Shown one piece after another: positions 16,466 through 25,262 of a DNA stretch of 64,000 bases. The notes under the pieces were generated by a model that worked only from the letters and a program-made list of their open reading frames with translations, was not told the DNA's origin and did not search any database. The position numbers and the translations under genes were made by a program. Every line of letters begins with the position of its first letter. Within the stretch, counting starts at the first letter, position 1. Source of the stretch: Halosimplex amylolyticum (GTDB lineage Archaea; Halobacteriota; Halobacteria; Halobacteriales; Haloarculaceae); contig NZ_JBLKNW010000001.1 of the NCBI RefSeq assembly GCF_051414035.1, forward strand, positions 682,001-746,000, written 5' to 3'.

Positions 16466-17803
16466 CTACAGCGGCGGCACCGCGGCCGGGTCCGGTCCGA
16501 GGAAGAGGGTCTGGAACCCGAGCGCGAGCGTCCCGAGCACGCCGAAGACGACCACGACGCGGAGGGTCCACAGCCAGACCGGGCCGAGCGCGCCGATTCC
16601 GCCGGTCCCCTCCCGGAGTTCGTCGACCGCTTCCTCGCCGAGGACCCACCCGACGAACACGACGACCGCGAGCACCGACAGCGGCAGGAACAGCTGGTAG
16701 GCGAGGTCGTCGAACCACGTCAGCCAGGCCGTGTCCCACGCCGACGGGAGTCCGAGCGCGAACAGTCCGAGCCCGGTCGCCACCGCGAGGGTCGGGCGCG
16801 AGTAGCTCGTGCTGTCGACCGCGTAGGCGACGACGACCTCCATGAGGCTGATCGCCGAGGACAGCGCCGCGATGAGGACGACGCCGAAGAAGACGACGCC
16901 GAGCACCCGCCCGAGCGGTAGCTCCGCGAAGCCCTGGGCGATGGCGACGAACAGCGCCGACGGGCCGCTGGTGTCCGGACTGACGTCGTTGGCGAAGAGG
17001 ATCGGGAAGACGACGAGGCCCGCGAGGATGCCGACCAGCGTGTTCGTGACGACGATGACGCCGCCGTCGACGGACAGGCTGTCGTCCTCCCCGATGTACG
17101 AGGAGTAGGTGATCATGATCGCCATCCCCAGCGAGAGCGTGAAGAAGGCCTGCCCGACGGCGAAGGGGATGACCGTTCCGGCGTTGTCGAGCATCGCCCC
17201 GAAGTCCGGGGACAGGAAGTAAGCGTAGGCCTCCCCGACGCCGGGGAGCGTCGCCGCCCAGGCCGCGAGGACGACCATCAGGACGGCGATCGAGGGGACC
17301 ATCACTTTCGTGGCGCGTTCGATACCGTCCTCGATCCCGAACGCGACGATGCTGACGGCGATGGCGAGGAAGAGGGCCTGGGCGAGGACCGCTTCGGGGC
17401 CGGCGGAGACCGCGCCGAAGTACTCGCCCGGGGCGTCGAAGTACGCGCCCGTCGCGCTGCCGAGGATGTACCGGAGGACCCACCCGCCGACCACGTCGTA
17501 GTACGAGAGGATCCAGAAGCCGGTGGCGACGGCGAGGCCGCCGACGATCCGCCAGTTCCGGTGTCCAAGTTCGGCGAACGCGTCGATGGCGTTGACGTGC
17601 GTCCGCCGGCCGATCACGAACTCTGCGAGCAGTGCGGGGAAGCCGACTAGCGTGACCGCGATCAGGTAGAAGACGACGAACGCCGCGCCGCCGTTCGCGG
17701 CCGTCTTGAACGGGAACTGCCAGAGGTTCCCGAGGCCGACTGCGCTCCCGATAGCGGCGACCAGAAAGCCGACCCGCGTCGCCCACGTCTCTCGTTCGAC
17801 CAT
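16466..17803 (-). CDS. Sodium-dependent transporter, neurotransmitter:sodium symporter (NSS/SNF) family
   Basis: 445 residues with 11-12 predicted membrane helices. The signature GSAVGLGNLWQFPFKTAANGG in helix 1 is the unwound substrate/Na+ site of LeuT-fold NSS transporters (quoted here in part: GLGNLWQFPF, NGGAAF). It probably couples Na+ influx to uptake of an amino acid or a related solute; substrate is not predictable. The C-terminus ends shortly after the last helix. ATG 17803 lies at the expected distance before helix 1; the open frame further upstream has no similarity. Confidence 0.93.
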   Translation of the reverse strand: MVERETWATRVGFLVAAIGSAVGLGNLWQFPFKTAANGGAAFVVFYLIAVTLVGFPALLAEFVIGRRTHVNAIDAFAELGHRNWRIVGGLAVATGFWILSYYDVVGGWVLRYILGSATGAYFDAPGEYFGAVSAGPEAVLAQALFLAIAVSIVAFGIEDGIERATKVMVPSIAVLMVVLAAWAATLPGVGEAYAYFLSPDFGAMLDNAGTVIPFAVGQAFFTLSLGMAIMITYSSYIGEDDSLSVDGGVIVVTNTLVGILAGLVVFPILFANDVSPDTSGPSALFVAIAQGFAELPLGRVLGVVFFGVVLIAALSSAISLMEVVVAYAVDSTSYSRPTLAVATGLGLFALGLPSAWDTAWLTWFDDLAYQLFLPLSVLAVVVFVGWVLGEEAVDELREGTGGIGALGPVWLWTLRVVVVFGVLGTLALGFQTLFLGPDPAAVPPL

Positions 17804-17885
17804 CTCTATCGATGCTCGGCCGTTGTCGTTCAAAATAGCTCCGACCGCAGACGCTAAGTCGTGTCCGAGCGACAGGAGAGACGGT

Positions 17886-18515
17886 ATGCCCTCCCTGCTG
17901 GAACGACTGCTCGGCGACGGGTCGACCGAAGAAGGCGTCGACCTCGAACGGCGCGAAGACGACGCCCACGAGGCGTTACAGAACCGGATCACGCCCGAGA
18001 CGTACGGCATCGACGACTGCGCGGTGACCGGCGTCGCGGTCGTCAACGAAGGCCCCGACGAGGAGCCGATCACGGTCCCGATCGCTCGCTTCTCGCTGGG
18101 CGAAGACGTCGAATCACCGGACTACGACTTCGTCTGGGAACTGGCGAGCGAGGCGATCCGCGCGATGCAGCCCGCCTTCGAGGGGGTGTTCGTCCGCCAC
18201 TACGACGTGCAGTTCACCTTCGATGGAGATGGCCTGTTCGAGGCCGAGGAGTGTCGGCGGATCGCCGTCACGCCGGCACTGGCCGACCGCCTCGTCACCG
18301 AGACGGGCTTCGGCGTCGCCGATTTCAAGTCGGCGATGCTGGAAGCCGACGACATCGACGACCAGATCGCGCCGGTCGCGTGGAGCGAGTGCGTGGACTA
18401 CAGCAGGAACGACGACGCGGCGGTGGTGACGGGATCGGCGGCCGCGATGGCCGGCGCGAGCGCCGCCGGTGCGAGCTGTGCAGGTGCCGGCGCCGGCGGT
18501 GCGGGCGGCTGTTGA
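17886..18515 (+). CDS. Conserved haloarchaeal hypothetical protein with Ala/Gly/Cys tail
   Basis: 209 residues, not assigned to a known function. The N-terminal half is acidic and mixed alpha/beta (TPETYGIDDCAVTGVAVVNE; RFSLGEDVESPDYDFVWELA), followed by VRHYDVQFTFDGDGLFEAEE. The last 30 residues are an Ala/Gly/Ser tail with two cysteines. No signal peptide or membrane helix. It is transcribed divergently from the NSS transporter with 82 nt between, and converges on the SDR gene. Confidence 0.8.
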   Translation: MPSLLERLLGDGSTEEGVDLERREDDAHEALQNRITPETYGIDDCAVTGVAVVNEGPDEEPITVPIARFSLGEDVESPDYDFVWELASEAIRAMQPAFEGVFVRHYDVQFTFDGDGLFEAEECRRIAVTPALADRLVTETGFGVADFKSAMLEADDIDDQIAPVAWSECVDYSRNDDAAVVTGSAAAMAGASAAGASCAGAGAGGAGGC

Positions 18516-18545
18516 GCGGGCGCCGGAGCGGCCGATCGGGACCGC

Positions 18546-19265
18546 TCAGGCCTCGCCGTAGACCGGCACGGCCGCGCCGCTGGTGACCGAGGCGGCGTCC
18601 GAACAGAGATACAGGATCGTCTCGGCGATGTCCGAGGGGTCGACCCACTTGTCGTGGTCCGAGTCCGGCATCATCTCGCGGTTCATCGGCGTGTCGATGA
18701 CGCTCGGCATCACCGCGTTTGCCCGCACGTCGCCCAGGTTCTCCTCGGCGACGGTCTCCGTGAGGATCCTGACGCCGGCCTTCGAGGCGCGGTAGATGCC
18801 GTCGCCCTCGCCGCCCTCTAGCGACGAGCGCGCGGAGACGCTGACGATGGCGCCCTGGCCCGTTGCGTCGGACTCGCGGAGGTGAGGAATCGCGTGCTTC
18901 GAGGCGAGGAACATCGTCTTGAGGTTGACGTCCATCAGGAAGTCGAAGGTGTCGGCCTCGGTCTCGTCGATGGGCGTCCCGCCGCGCCAGGTGCCGGCGA
19001 TGTTCGCCAGCGCGTCCAGGCCGCCGTGGTCGTCGACGACGGACTCTATCGTCTCGGCCACGTCGTCCTCGTCGGTGAAGTCGCCCTGGTAGAAGTCGAC
19101 GCGGTCGGTGTCGAGTTCGAAGTCCTCGTTGTCGGGGCCGATGAGGTCGGCGCCGCAGACTGTCGCGCCCGCCTCGGCGAAAGCGTCGCAGACGGCACTG
19201 CCGAGCGTCCCCCCGGCGCCGGTCACGAGCACCACGCTGTCTCCGAAGTCGAAGTCGGCTGACAT
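18546..19265 (-). CDS. Short-chain dehydrogenase/reductase (SDR) family oxidoreductase
   Basis: 239 residues, classical SDR. Rossmann motif VLVTGAGGTLGSAVCDAFA (TGxxxGxG), NNAG-equivalent LANIAG, catalytic Ser in VSVSARSS and YxxxK in YRASKAG. The acidic residue after strand 2 (GADL) favours NAD(H). It resembles 3-oxoacyl-reductase or 3-hydroxyacyl-CoA dehydrogenase-type SDRs; the substrate is open. Its upstream region (from 19266) is occupied by repeat element copy A. Confidence 0.9.
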   Translation of the reverse strand: MSADFDFGDSVVLVTGAGGTLGSAVCDAFAEAGATVCGADLIGPDNEDFELDTDRVDFYQGDFTDEDDVAETIESVVDDHGGLDALANIAGTWRGGTPIDETEADTFDFLMDVNLKTMFLASKHAIPHLRESDATGQGAIVSVSARSSLEGGEGDGIYRASKAGVRILTETVAEENLGDVRANAVMPSVIDTPMNREMMPDSDHDKWVDPSDIAETILYLCSDAASVTSGAAVPVYGEA

Positions 19266-19348
19266 GGTCGTGGGTTGGAGCGGCTATCGGTTAAAGGTAG
19301 GTCGGTGGAGGTGGGCGTTCAGTACTGGCGATACCGTGTACACCCGCC

Positions 19349-19621
19349 GTGGCGCGCGCTGTCGCGCGTTTCATCGCGCGACAGCATCGTGCGAGGGACG
19401 AGGAGCGCAGGAGCGTAGCGACGAGCACCGCAGGAGGCTGGGGAGGCGTGAGGCTCACGACTTTCCGGCCAGCCGGCATTCACAGCCCACCTCGATAAAA
19501 AATCCCTGGCGGACTGAAAGGGCGAGGCGCGCTCGCGACGAAGTGCAGTCGCCTGAGCGGGCACTATCCGAACGAAGTGAGGATATCCCGCTCAGCGACC
19601 GCGAGCGGCCGAGGGCTTTCA
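19349..19621 (+). repeat. Intergenic structured element, copy A
   Basis: One of five related elements. In order: stem-loop 1 at 19358-19385 (arms CTGTCGCGCG / CGCGCGACAG around TTTCAT); block GTGCGAGGGACGAG; block GGGGAGGCGTGAGG; then a large imperfect hairpin at 19515-19621, opening TGAAAGGGCGAGG and closing CCGAGGGCTTTCA, with inner arms GAGCGGG (19555-19561) and CCCGCTC (19587-19593). This copy has only one terminal GGGCTTTC unit and lacks one G in the closing arm. It lies between divergent genes (SDR and GDPD). Confidence 0.85.
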
Positions 19622-19763
19622 ACTCTCACTGTCGGCTGCGGTCGCACCCGTTCGATTTCGTTCCACGAATCACAATAAAGAGATCACTACTCAGTTCGCA
19701 CAGAGATTGAACACCGCCCTCGTGGCGCCAACTACTATCGGTCCTCGGGTCGAACACGCTTCC

Positions 19764-20417
19764 GTGAACTGCATCGCTCACCGCGGCTTCTGCGGCGTCA
19801 ATCCCGAGAACACCGTCCCCGCAGTCGAGGACGCGGCCTCGCGCGCGGACGCCGTCGAGGTGGACGTGCGAATCTGCGGCTCCGGCGAACTCGTCGTCTG
19901 CCACGACGAGACGGTCGACCGGACCACCGACGGGAGCGGTCCAGTGAGCGCGCATACCGCCGCGGAACTCGCCGCACTGTCTGTCGAGGGTTCTGGGGCC
20001 GGGGTACCGACCTTCGAGGAAGTCGTCGAAGTGATTCCCGACGACGTGACCCTCCACGCCGAACTGAAAGAGCGCGGGACCGGCGAGGGCGTCGAGCGGC
20101 TGGTCGACGGGGCGGGCTGCGAGACCGTCGTCTCGTCGTTCGATCCCGAGGCCGTCTCCGAGGTCGAGCGGCTTCCCACTGCGTTGGCAGTCTGGGAGGC
20201 TGAGGGGGCCGTCGAGCGCGCGACGGAACTGGGATGTTCGTTCCTGCACGCGAACCTCGACGCCTGTACGCCGCCGCTGGTCGAGCGAGCGCACGATGCG
20301 GGGTTAGGCGTCAACGGGTGGACGGTACGGGAGTCCGGGGAGACTGATAGGCTTCGCGACGCCGGCGTCGACGGCGTGATGACCGACTTTCCGGAGTACT
20401 GCCCGTCCGCCGATTGA
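19764..20417 (+). CDS. Glycerophosphodiester phosphodiesterase (GDPD family)
   Basis: 217 residues. Family motifs in order: CIAHRGFCGVNPENT (general-acid His and Glu/Asn), EVDVR (metal), VCHDETVDRTTDG (second His), HAELKERG and the C-terminal VNGWTV...DGVMTDFPEY. It hydrolyses glycerophosphodiesters to glycerol phosphate and an alcohol in a metal-dependent way; no signal peptide, so cytosolic. GTG 19764 puts the start just before the first strand. In-frame TTG 19707 and GTG 19722 are possible and are closer to a weak AT-rich box near 19673. Confidence 0.92.
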   Translation: MNCIAHRGFCGVNPENTVPAVEDAASRADAVEVDVRICGSGELVVCHDETVDRTTDGSGPVSAHTAAELAALSVEGSGAGVPTFEEVVEVIPDDVTLHAELKERGTGEGVERLVDGAGCETVVSSFDPEAVSEVERLPTALAVWEAEGAVERATELGCSFLHANLDACTPPLVERAHDAGLGVNGWTVRESGETDRLRDAGVDGVMTDFPEYCPSAD

Positions 20418-20574
20418 TCCCTATCGGAACGTCTGGCTGTTCGCCGGTCAGCGGCTGTCGTCGTGATCGTACTCGGATTTATGTCCCACGTAGTTTGATT
20501 GAGTACTCAATCAATCTCGTAGGTTCTCGAATACCCGCTCAGAGTGGCTCGGACCGCGGGTGACGGCCAGTGAT
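20418..20574. other. Intergenic spacer before repeat copy B
   Basis: 157 nt between the GDPD stop and element copy B. It contains a short AT-rich inverted repeat TTGATTGAGTACTCAATCAA (20496-20515), a perfect 20-bp palindrome with no spacer. This may be a GDPD transcript end or a protein-binding site. No gene is seen. Confidence 0.6.
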
Positions 20575-20745
20575 GAAAGCCCTCGGCCCGCTCGCTAGCA
20601 GTCACCAACGCCGAGGTCGACAGCAAGCGACGAAAGCCCTCGGCCCGCTCGCTAGCAGTCACCAACGCCGAAGTCGACAGCAAGCGACGAAAGCCCTCGG
20701 CCCGCTCGCTAGCAGTCACCAACGCCGAAGTCGACAGCAAGCGAC
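20575..20745 (-). repeat. Three tandem 57-bp units in copy B
   Basis: Units begin at 20575, 20632 and 20689, with a fourth start at 20746 that is the hairpin arm of the element. Units are near-identical (one a/g difference seen, gaggtc versus gaagtc). The unit carries a CTAGC palindromic core next to CCCGCTCG. 57 bp equals 19 codons, so any frame stays open through the array. Confidence 0.92.
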
Positions 20746-20978
20746 GAAAGCCCTCGGCCCGCTCGCGGGTGCTGTTGGGGATATCCTCGCTGCGCTCGGA
20801 TAGGGCCCGCGCACCACCCGCGAGCGAGCCTCGCCCTTTCAGTCCACCAGGAAGACCGCAACACCACCGCGCCTCACGCCTCCCCAACCGACTGCGCTTC
20901 TCGCTCACTGCGTTCGCTGCGATGCTCGCCCCTCGCACGGTGTTGTCGCGCCACGAGAGGCGCGACAGCGCGCGCCAC
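20575..20978 (-). repeat. Intergenic structured element, copy B, with 57-bp tandem tail
   Basis: Minus-strand copy between convergent genes. Read on the minus strand: stem-loop 1 (arms CTGTCGCGCC / GGCGCGACA), the block CCCTCGCAC complement, GTTGGGGAGGCGTGAGG, then the large hairpin at 20841-20746 (TGAAAGGGCGAGG to GCGGGCCGAGGGCTTTC). Beyond it are three further full 57-bp units (20575-20745), each ending in the same GCGAGCGGGCCGAGGGCTTT motif. The hairpin arms 20761-20780 and 20806-20825 pair at 16 of 20 positions. Confidence 0.88.
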
Positions 20979-21002
20979 AGCAGTCGGCTGTTCAGTTGCT
21001 CG

Positions 21003-21743
21003 TCACAGACTCGCGAGGTTCTGCCGGAGTTTGATGGTCGCGGTCATGAGGGCGGTGGCGGTCATGATGACGAAGACGATCTGGACGTGCATGACGACGA
21101 CGCGGTCGAGGCCGGCGACGGTCGCCAGGTCGACGGCGGGGACGAGCGTCGCGAAGGCCATGACGGGCAGCAGGTGGCGGAGCAACGAGTCGATCATCGT
21201 CCCCTGGACCATCGCCGCAGCGGTCTGCCGGCGACCGAACCAGAAGCCGTAGCCGGCGAACGCGAGCGCGCCGAGGCCCTGGAGGGCGAGGAGCGGGCGG
21301 ACGACGCCGGCGACGGCGACGCCGAACACGACGGTTGCGACGACGCCGACGAAGGCGACTTCAAGCAGGCGGCGACCGGCGAACCCGTTCGACCGGTCCT
21401 CGGCGCCGGTCGAGAGCGCGGCGTTGAAGTAGATCTCGCGGACGGAGAGGGCGAGCAGGAGGACGACGGCGAGCATGACGCCGTTCTTGTAGGGCGTGCG
21501 GATCGAGGAGACGATCTCGAGGATGCCGACGGCGCCGTAGAGGGCGGCGACGACGCCGACGTAAAGCAGGTACTCCCAGAGGACGCGCTGGGCGTCCATG
21601 CCGGTCGCGCGGATGTTGAGGTATGCGTAGGCGCCGAAGCGCGCGGCGATGACCGTGAGGAGGACGAGGCCGACGAAGGCGATGAACGTCAGGTTCGGGT
21701 TGTCTGCCACGAGGTGCAGACCGAAGGTCAGGTCACCCGCCAT
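21003..21743 (-). CDS. Seven-helix membrane protein of unknown function
   Basis: 246 residues with about seven hydrophobic segments. Distinctive loops: RFGAYAYLNIRATGMDAQR between helices 1 and 2, SIRTPYKNGVML and VREIYFNAALSTG. It is not a rhodopsin: no retinal lysine in helix 7 within a D-x4-K motif. Its start overlaps the end of the upstream pseudokinase gene by 11 nt, so translation is probably coupled, which suggests a receptor-like or membrane-anchoring role for a signalling pair. Family not recognised; haloarchaeal relatives are likely. Confidence 0.8.
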   Translation of the reverse strand: MAGDLTFGLHLVADNPNLTFIAFVGLVLLTVIAARFGAYAYLNIRATGMDAQRVLWEYLLYVGVVAALYGAVGILEIVSSIRTPYKNGVMLAVVLLLALSVREIYFNAALSTGAEDRSNGFAGRRLLEVAFVGVVATVVFGVAVAGVVRPLLALQGLGALAFAGYGFWFGRRQTAAAMVQGTMIDSLLRHLLPVMAFATLVPAVDLATVAGLDRVVVMHVQIVFVIMTATALMTATIKLRQNLASL

Positions 21744-23271
21744 CGGTGTCGATCCCCTCCAGTTCCCGACGGAAGTGCGTGACCGTTTCGTACCGCGTGA
21801 GCTTCCGGGTCGCCATCGCCTTCCGGACGACCCTGTCGAGGCCGGCCGGCAACCCGGGGGCGGCCTCGCTCGGGACCGGCGTCCGGTCCGAGAGGACGCC
21901 GGTCCTGACCTCCTCGGGGCGACCGAGGAACGGAGCCTCGCCGGTGGCGAGGCGATAGAGGAGCGCGCCGAGGGCGTACACGTCGGTCGCGTGGTCGACG
22001 CGGCCGAAGCGGCCGTCGAAGTGCTCGGGCGCGGCGAACCGCGGGTCGAGGACGTCCGCGAGCCCCAGGTAGTCCGCGTAGACGCGGGCGAGACCGAACG
22101 CGGTCACCCGCGGTCGCTGCTGCCGCGAGGCCGTCAGCGTCGCGCCCGGGTACCGGACGGTCTCCGGGTCGAGCGCCCCGTGGACGACGCCGTGCTGGTG
22201 GGCGTGAGCGACGGCTTCGGCCACGTCGACGGCGTTCGCGACCGCCTCGTCCGGCGCGAGGGCGTCGCGTTCGGCCAGCGACGACTCGGTGTATTCGAGC
22301 GCGGCCCACGGCCGCGGGCGGAGGGCCCAGTCGTGGACGGTCAGGACCGAATCGTGGTCGTCCACGCCCGCCCACGACCCTATCGCGTTCCGGAGCGACC
22401 GGGCGAACGCCGTCCCGTCCCCGTCGGGAACGCGGAACACGGTCACCGCGAGCGCGGTCTCCGCGTCGTCGACGGTCCCGACGGCGCGATACCGGTCGCC
22501 GAAGCGTTCGCGCCGGCGCTCGGTGAGCACGGTCAGGTCGTCGAAGCGACTCCGGTCGATGACGGCCGACAGTCGCTTCTCGACGAGCGACAGCGCCCCG
22601 CGGGTCAGGTCCTGTCCGTCGCCGCGTTCGTCGGCGTCGTCGCCGCGCTCGTCAGTCTCGTCGTCACTGTCGTCGGCGTCACCCTCGCCAGTCTCGTCGC
22701 TGCCCTCGTCGGCGTCTTCCGCGTTGACCCCTTCTTCCGCGCCCTGACCGCCCGTCTGCTCGTCGGCGCGCCGGTCGGGCGCGTCTCCGGTCGAGCGGTC
22801 GGTGTACACTTGCCGAGGATCCGAACCGGTGTCGCCGCCGGCCAGTCTGGTTCGGCCGACGCCGCGGTCGCCCGGGGACGCCCGGAGGTACTCGTTGCGG
22901 GCGAAGCCGGCGCCGGACTGGTAGAGGTACTGTCGCGCCCGGAGCTCCGCCTCGTCCGCGAGGTCGGTCACGACCTCGTCGACCGCCCTCGGGTCGCGTG
23001 CGGCGAGGTAGTCGAGGGCGTGCGGGACTTCGACCGGCGGGTCGCCGTCCAGGCGGTCCACCAGCCGCCTGACGATCGGCTCCAGCAGGTCGGGCGAGGA
23101 CTCGGCGACGAGACAGATCGCGAGCGCGGCGCGAAGCCGCCGCGTTCGGTCCGCGGCGTCGAGCGATCCCAGCAGGTACGGGAGCCGGTCTGGCCCGCGC
23201 TCGGGGTCGGCCACGACCGCCAGCAACGGGTCGGGGTCGTCCCCGTCGGCCGCGTCTCTGTCCGCTGTCAT
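21733..23271 (-). CDS. Protein-kinase-fold protein, probably a pseudokinase
   Basis: 512 residues. An N-terminal helical repeat region (1-130) precedes an acidic linker (about 165-215, DEGSDETGEGDADDSDDE). The C-terminal 290 residues have a Ser/Thr kinase layout: helix C region, catalytic-loop equivalent HQHGVVHGALDPETV, activation-segment AFGLARVYADYLG, APE-equivalent FAAPEHFDG and DVYALGALLYRLATGEAPF. The usual HRD is HGA and DFG is AFG, and no VAIK lysine is evident, so catalysis is probably lost. It likely acts as a scaffold or nucleotide-independent sensor with the overlapping 7-TM gene. Confidence 0.88.
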   Translation of the reverse strand: MTADRDAADGDDPDPLLAVVADPERGPDRLPYLLGSLDAADRTRRLRAALAICLVAESSPDLLEPIVRRLVDRLDGDPPVEVPHALDYLAARDPRAVDEVVTDLADEAELRARQYLYQSGAGFARNEYLRASPGDRGVGRTRLAGGDTGSDPRQVYTDRSTGDAPDRRADEQTGGQGAEEGVNAEDADEGSDETGEGDADDSDDETDERGDDADERGDGQDLTRGALSLVEKRLSAVIDRSRFDDLTVLTERRRERFGDRYRAVGTVDDAETALAVTVFRVPDGDGTAFARSLRNAIGSWAGVDDHDSVLTVHDWALRPRPWAALEYTESSLAERDALAPDEAVANAVDVAEAVAHAHQHGVVHGALDPETVRYPGATLTASRQQRPRVTAFGLARVYADYLGLADVLDPRFAAPEHFDGRFGRVDHATDVYALGALLYRLATGEAPFLGRPEEVRTGVLSDRTPVPSEAAPGLPAGLDRVVRKAMATRKLTRYETVTHFRRELEGIDTDGG

Positions 23272-23517
23272 CGTTGTCGGTGGTCTCGCCGTCGTTCGGC
23301 GCGACGTCTCTCGGATATGTTACGATACCCGGTAATGATTGTTTGGGTCGGACCCGCGGGTGAGTGCGGTCGATCCCGCCGCGTCCGCCGGGACCCTTAT
23401 CCCGCCGCCGCCGCACCTCCGTGGTATGTCCGTCCAGACTCGCGCCCGGCCGGATCGATCGGTCCGGCAGGGCACACGCGGCGGTTCCCCGCGGGTCGGC
23501 AACCGGCGGTGGTCCCG

Positions 23518-25146
23518 ATGCTGACGAAAGCCATCGAGTCGGTGAAGGTGTTCGCCGAGAACACCCCCACCCTCGCGGACCTCGCTCGCGGCCGTCGCCG
23601 CCGGTTCGACGACGTCCAGTGCGTCCTCCCCTCCCGCGTCGTCGTCGGCGAGTCGCTGTCGGCGACGGTGTCGGTGTGGGACGAGTACCTCCGCTTGCTG
23701 CCCGAGTTCGACGGCGCGTTCGCCGTCGAGAGCACCGACACCGAGGCGATCCACCCCGACCGGCTCGACTTCTCCCTCACCGACGAGGCCGTCGCCGAAC
23801 AGGAGGGGATCGCCTTCGAGACGCCCGGCGTGCAGTACCTCGTCCTCACCGGCGAGGAGGGCCGGCGCTTCGTCAGCAACCCGGTGCAGGTGTTCGAATC
23901 CGAGCCCGCGTACCGCCTGTACTGGGGCGACATCCACCTGCACTCGCAGTTCTCCGACGGCGCGGGGTCGATGAGCAAGGGCTTCGAGTTCGGCCGCGAC
24001 GTGATGGATCTCGACGTGGTGGCCTACACCGACCACGACACGATGGGCTTTTTCATCCCGCCAAAACTCCAGCGCCGGCGGATGCACGGGGGGTACTTCG
24101 AGGACATGAAGACCGTCACGAAGCACTTCCACGACCCCGGCGAGTTCGTGACGCTGTTCGGCTACGAGTGGACGAAACAGCCGAACATGGGCGGCCACAT
24201 CAACGTCTACTTCGACGGTGTCGACGACGCCGAACTGTTCGACTCGCTCGACACCGACACGAATCGCTACGAGAAGCTCTTCCGCCGCCTGCAGGCGTGG
24301 CGAGAGGAGAGCGACGGGGACGCCCTCGCCATCCCGCACCACCCCGCGGAAGCGATGTACCCCTTCGACTTCTCGAACGTGGACTACGACGACGACGTCG
24401 CGCCGCTCGTCGAGGTGTACTCCCAGTGGGGCTCCAGCGAGATGCCGGGCGACGAGGGCAACCCCAAGCCCGTCCAGATGGGTCAGGGCGAGATGGGCGA
24501 CCCCGGCCACTACGTCCAGGACGCCCACGAACTCGGCTACCGCGTCGGCATGATGGGGTCGTCTGACTTCCACGCGCCCCGCCCGGGTCGGTCGCACATT
24601 CACCTGCCGCCGCATCTCCCCTCGCTCTCGGACATCTGGGAAGACGGCGTCGGCTGGGGTCACATCTGGCGCATCTGGGAAGAGGGGAGCTACCCCGGCG
24701 GGCTGACCGGGTTCTACGCCCCGAACCTCTCCCGCGAGAACGTCTTCGAGAGCCTGCGCTCGCGGCGCGTCTACGCGACCAGCCAGCCCAACCGGACCAT
24801 CGTCGAGTTCGCCGTCGACGGGGTGGCGGTCGGCGAGAACGACAGCACCGTGACCGCCGACGGCGACCGCACGGTCGAGTGGCTGGTGGCCGGCACCGCA
24901 CCGGTCGAGCGCGTCACCGTCGTCAAGAACAACGAGGACTGGCACGTCGCCGGCGGGACGCCCGACGAGTCGGCGGACCTCGACGCCTTCACGCAGACGG
25001 GCGAGATCGTCGACGACGACCCGGTCAGCGGGATGGCCTGGGACGATCAGCGCGGTAGCGACGCGGACGTCTACTACCTGCGAGTCGAGCAGGCCGACGG
25101 CGAGATGGCGTGGGCCGGTCCCGTGTGGGCCGAACCCGAGGCCTGA
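23518..25146 (+). CDS. DUF3604/PHP-domain metal-dependent hydrolase-like protein
   Basis: 542 residues. The PHP-type metal site is visible as YWGDIHLHSQFSDGAGS (near 136), YTDHDTMGF, then GGHINVYF, IPHHPAEAMYP and GSSDFHAPRPG, the spread of His/Asp ligands of DUF3604 proteins. Residues 1-130 are a beta-rich domain, and about 430-542 a second beta domain (VEFAVDGVAVGEN). No signal peptide; likely cytosolic. The family may cleave phosphoesters, but its substrate is unknown. Divergent from the pseudokinase, about 250 nt away. Confidence 0.88.
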   Translation: MLTKAIESVKVFAENTPTLADLARGRRRRFDDVQCVLPSRVVVGESLSATVSVWDEYLRLLPEFDGAFAVESTDTEAIHPDRLDFSLTDEAVAEQEGIAFETPGVQYLVLTGEEGRRFVSNPVQVFESEPAYRLYWGDIHLHSQFSDGAGSMSKGFEFGRDVMDLDVVAYTDHDTMGFFIPPKLQRRRMHGGYFEDMKTVTKHFHDPGEFVTLFGYEWTKQPNMGGHINVYFDGVDDAELFDSLDTDTNRYEKLFRRLQAWREESDGDALAIPHHPAEAMYPFDFSNVDYDDDVAPLVEVYSQWGSSEMPGDEGNPKPVQMGQGEMGDPGHYVQDAHELGYRVGMMGSSDFHAPRPGRSHIHLPPHLPSLSDIWEDGVGWGHIWRIWEEGSYPGGLTGFYAPNLSRENVFESLRSRRVYATSQPNRTIVEFAVDGVAVGENDSTVTADGDRTVEWLVAGTAPVERVTVVKNNEDWHVAGGTPDESADLDAFTQTGEIVDDDPVSGMAWDDQRGSDADVYYLRVEQADGEMAWAGPVWAEPEA

Positions 25147-25262
25147 GTCGGGGTCGAGAGCGCCTCGTTGGGTACGAGCGCAGGGCCTGGCCGCCGTCGC
25201 GGCTATCAGCCCTGAGAATCGCGCACGAACGCTTTACAGGGAGTATTCCTCTGTACCGCACG

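Noticed and set aside
20575..20745. Possible CRISPR array (57-bp units)
   Set aside because: Units are near-identical along their whole length with no unique spacers, and no cas gene is present.
20507..20938. 143-residue open frame with repeated SERAEGF phrase in copy B
   Set aside because: It is a translation of the structured repeat. The frame is broken in copy A and lacks a shared start or promoter, so coding is not supported.
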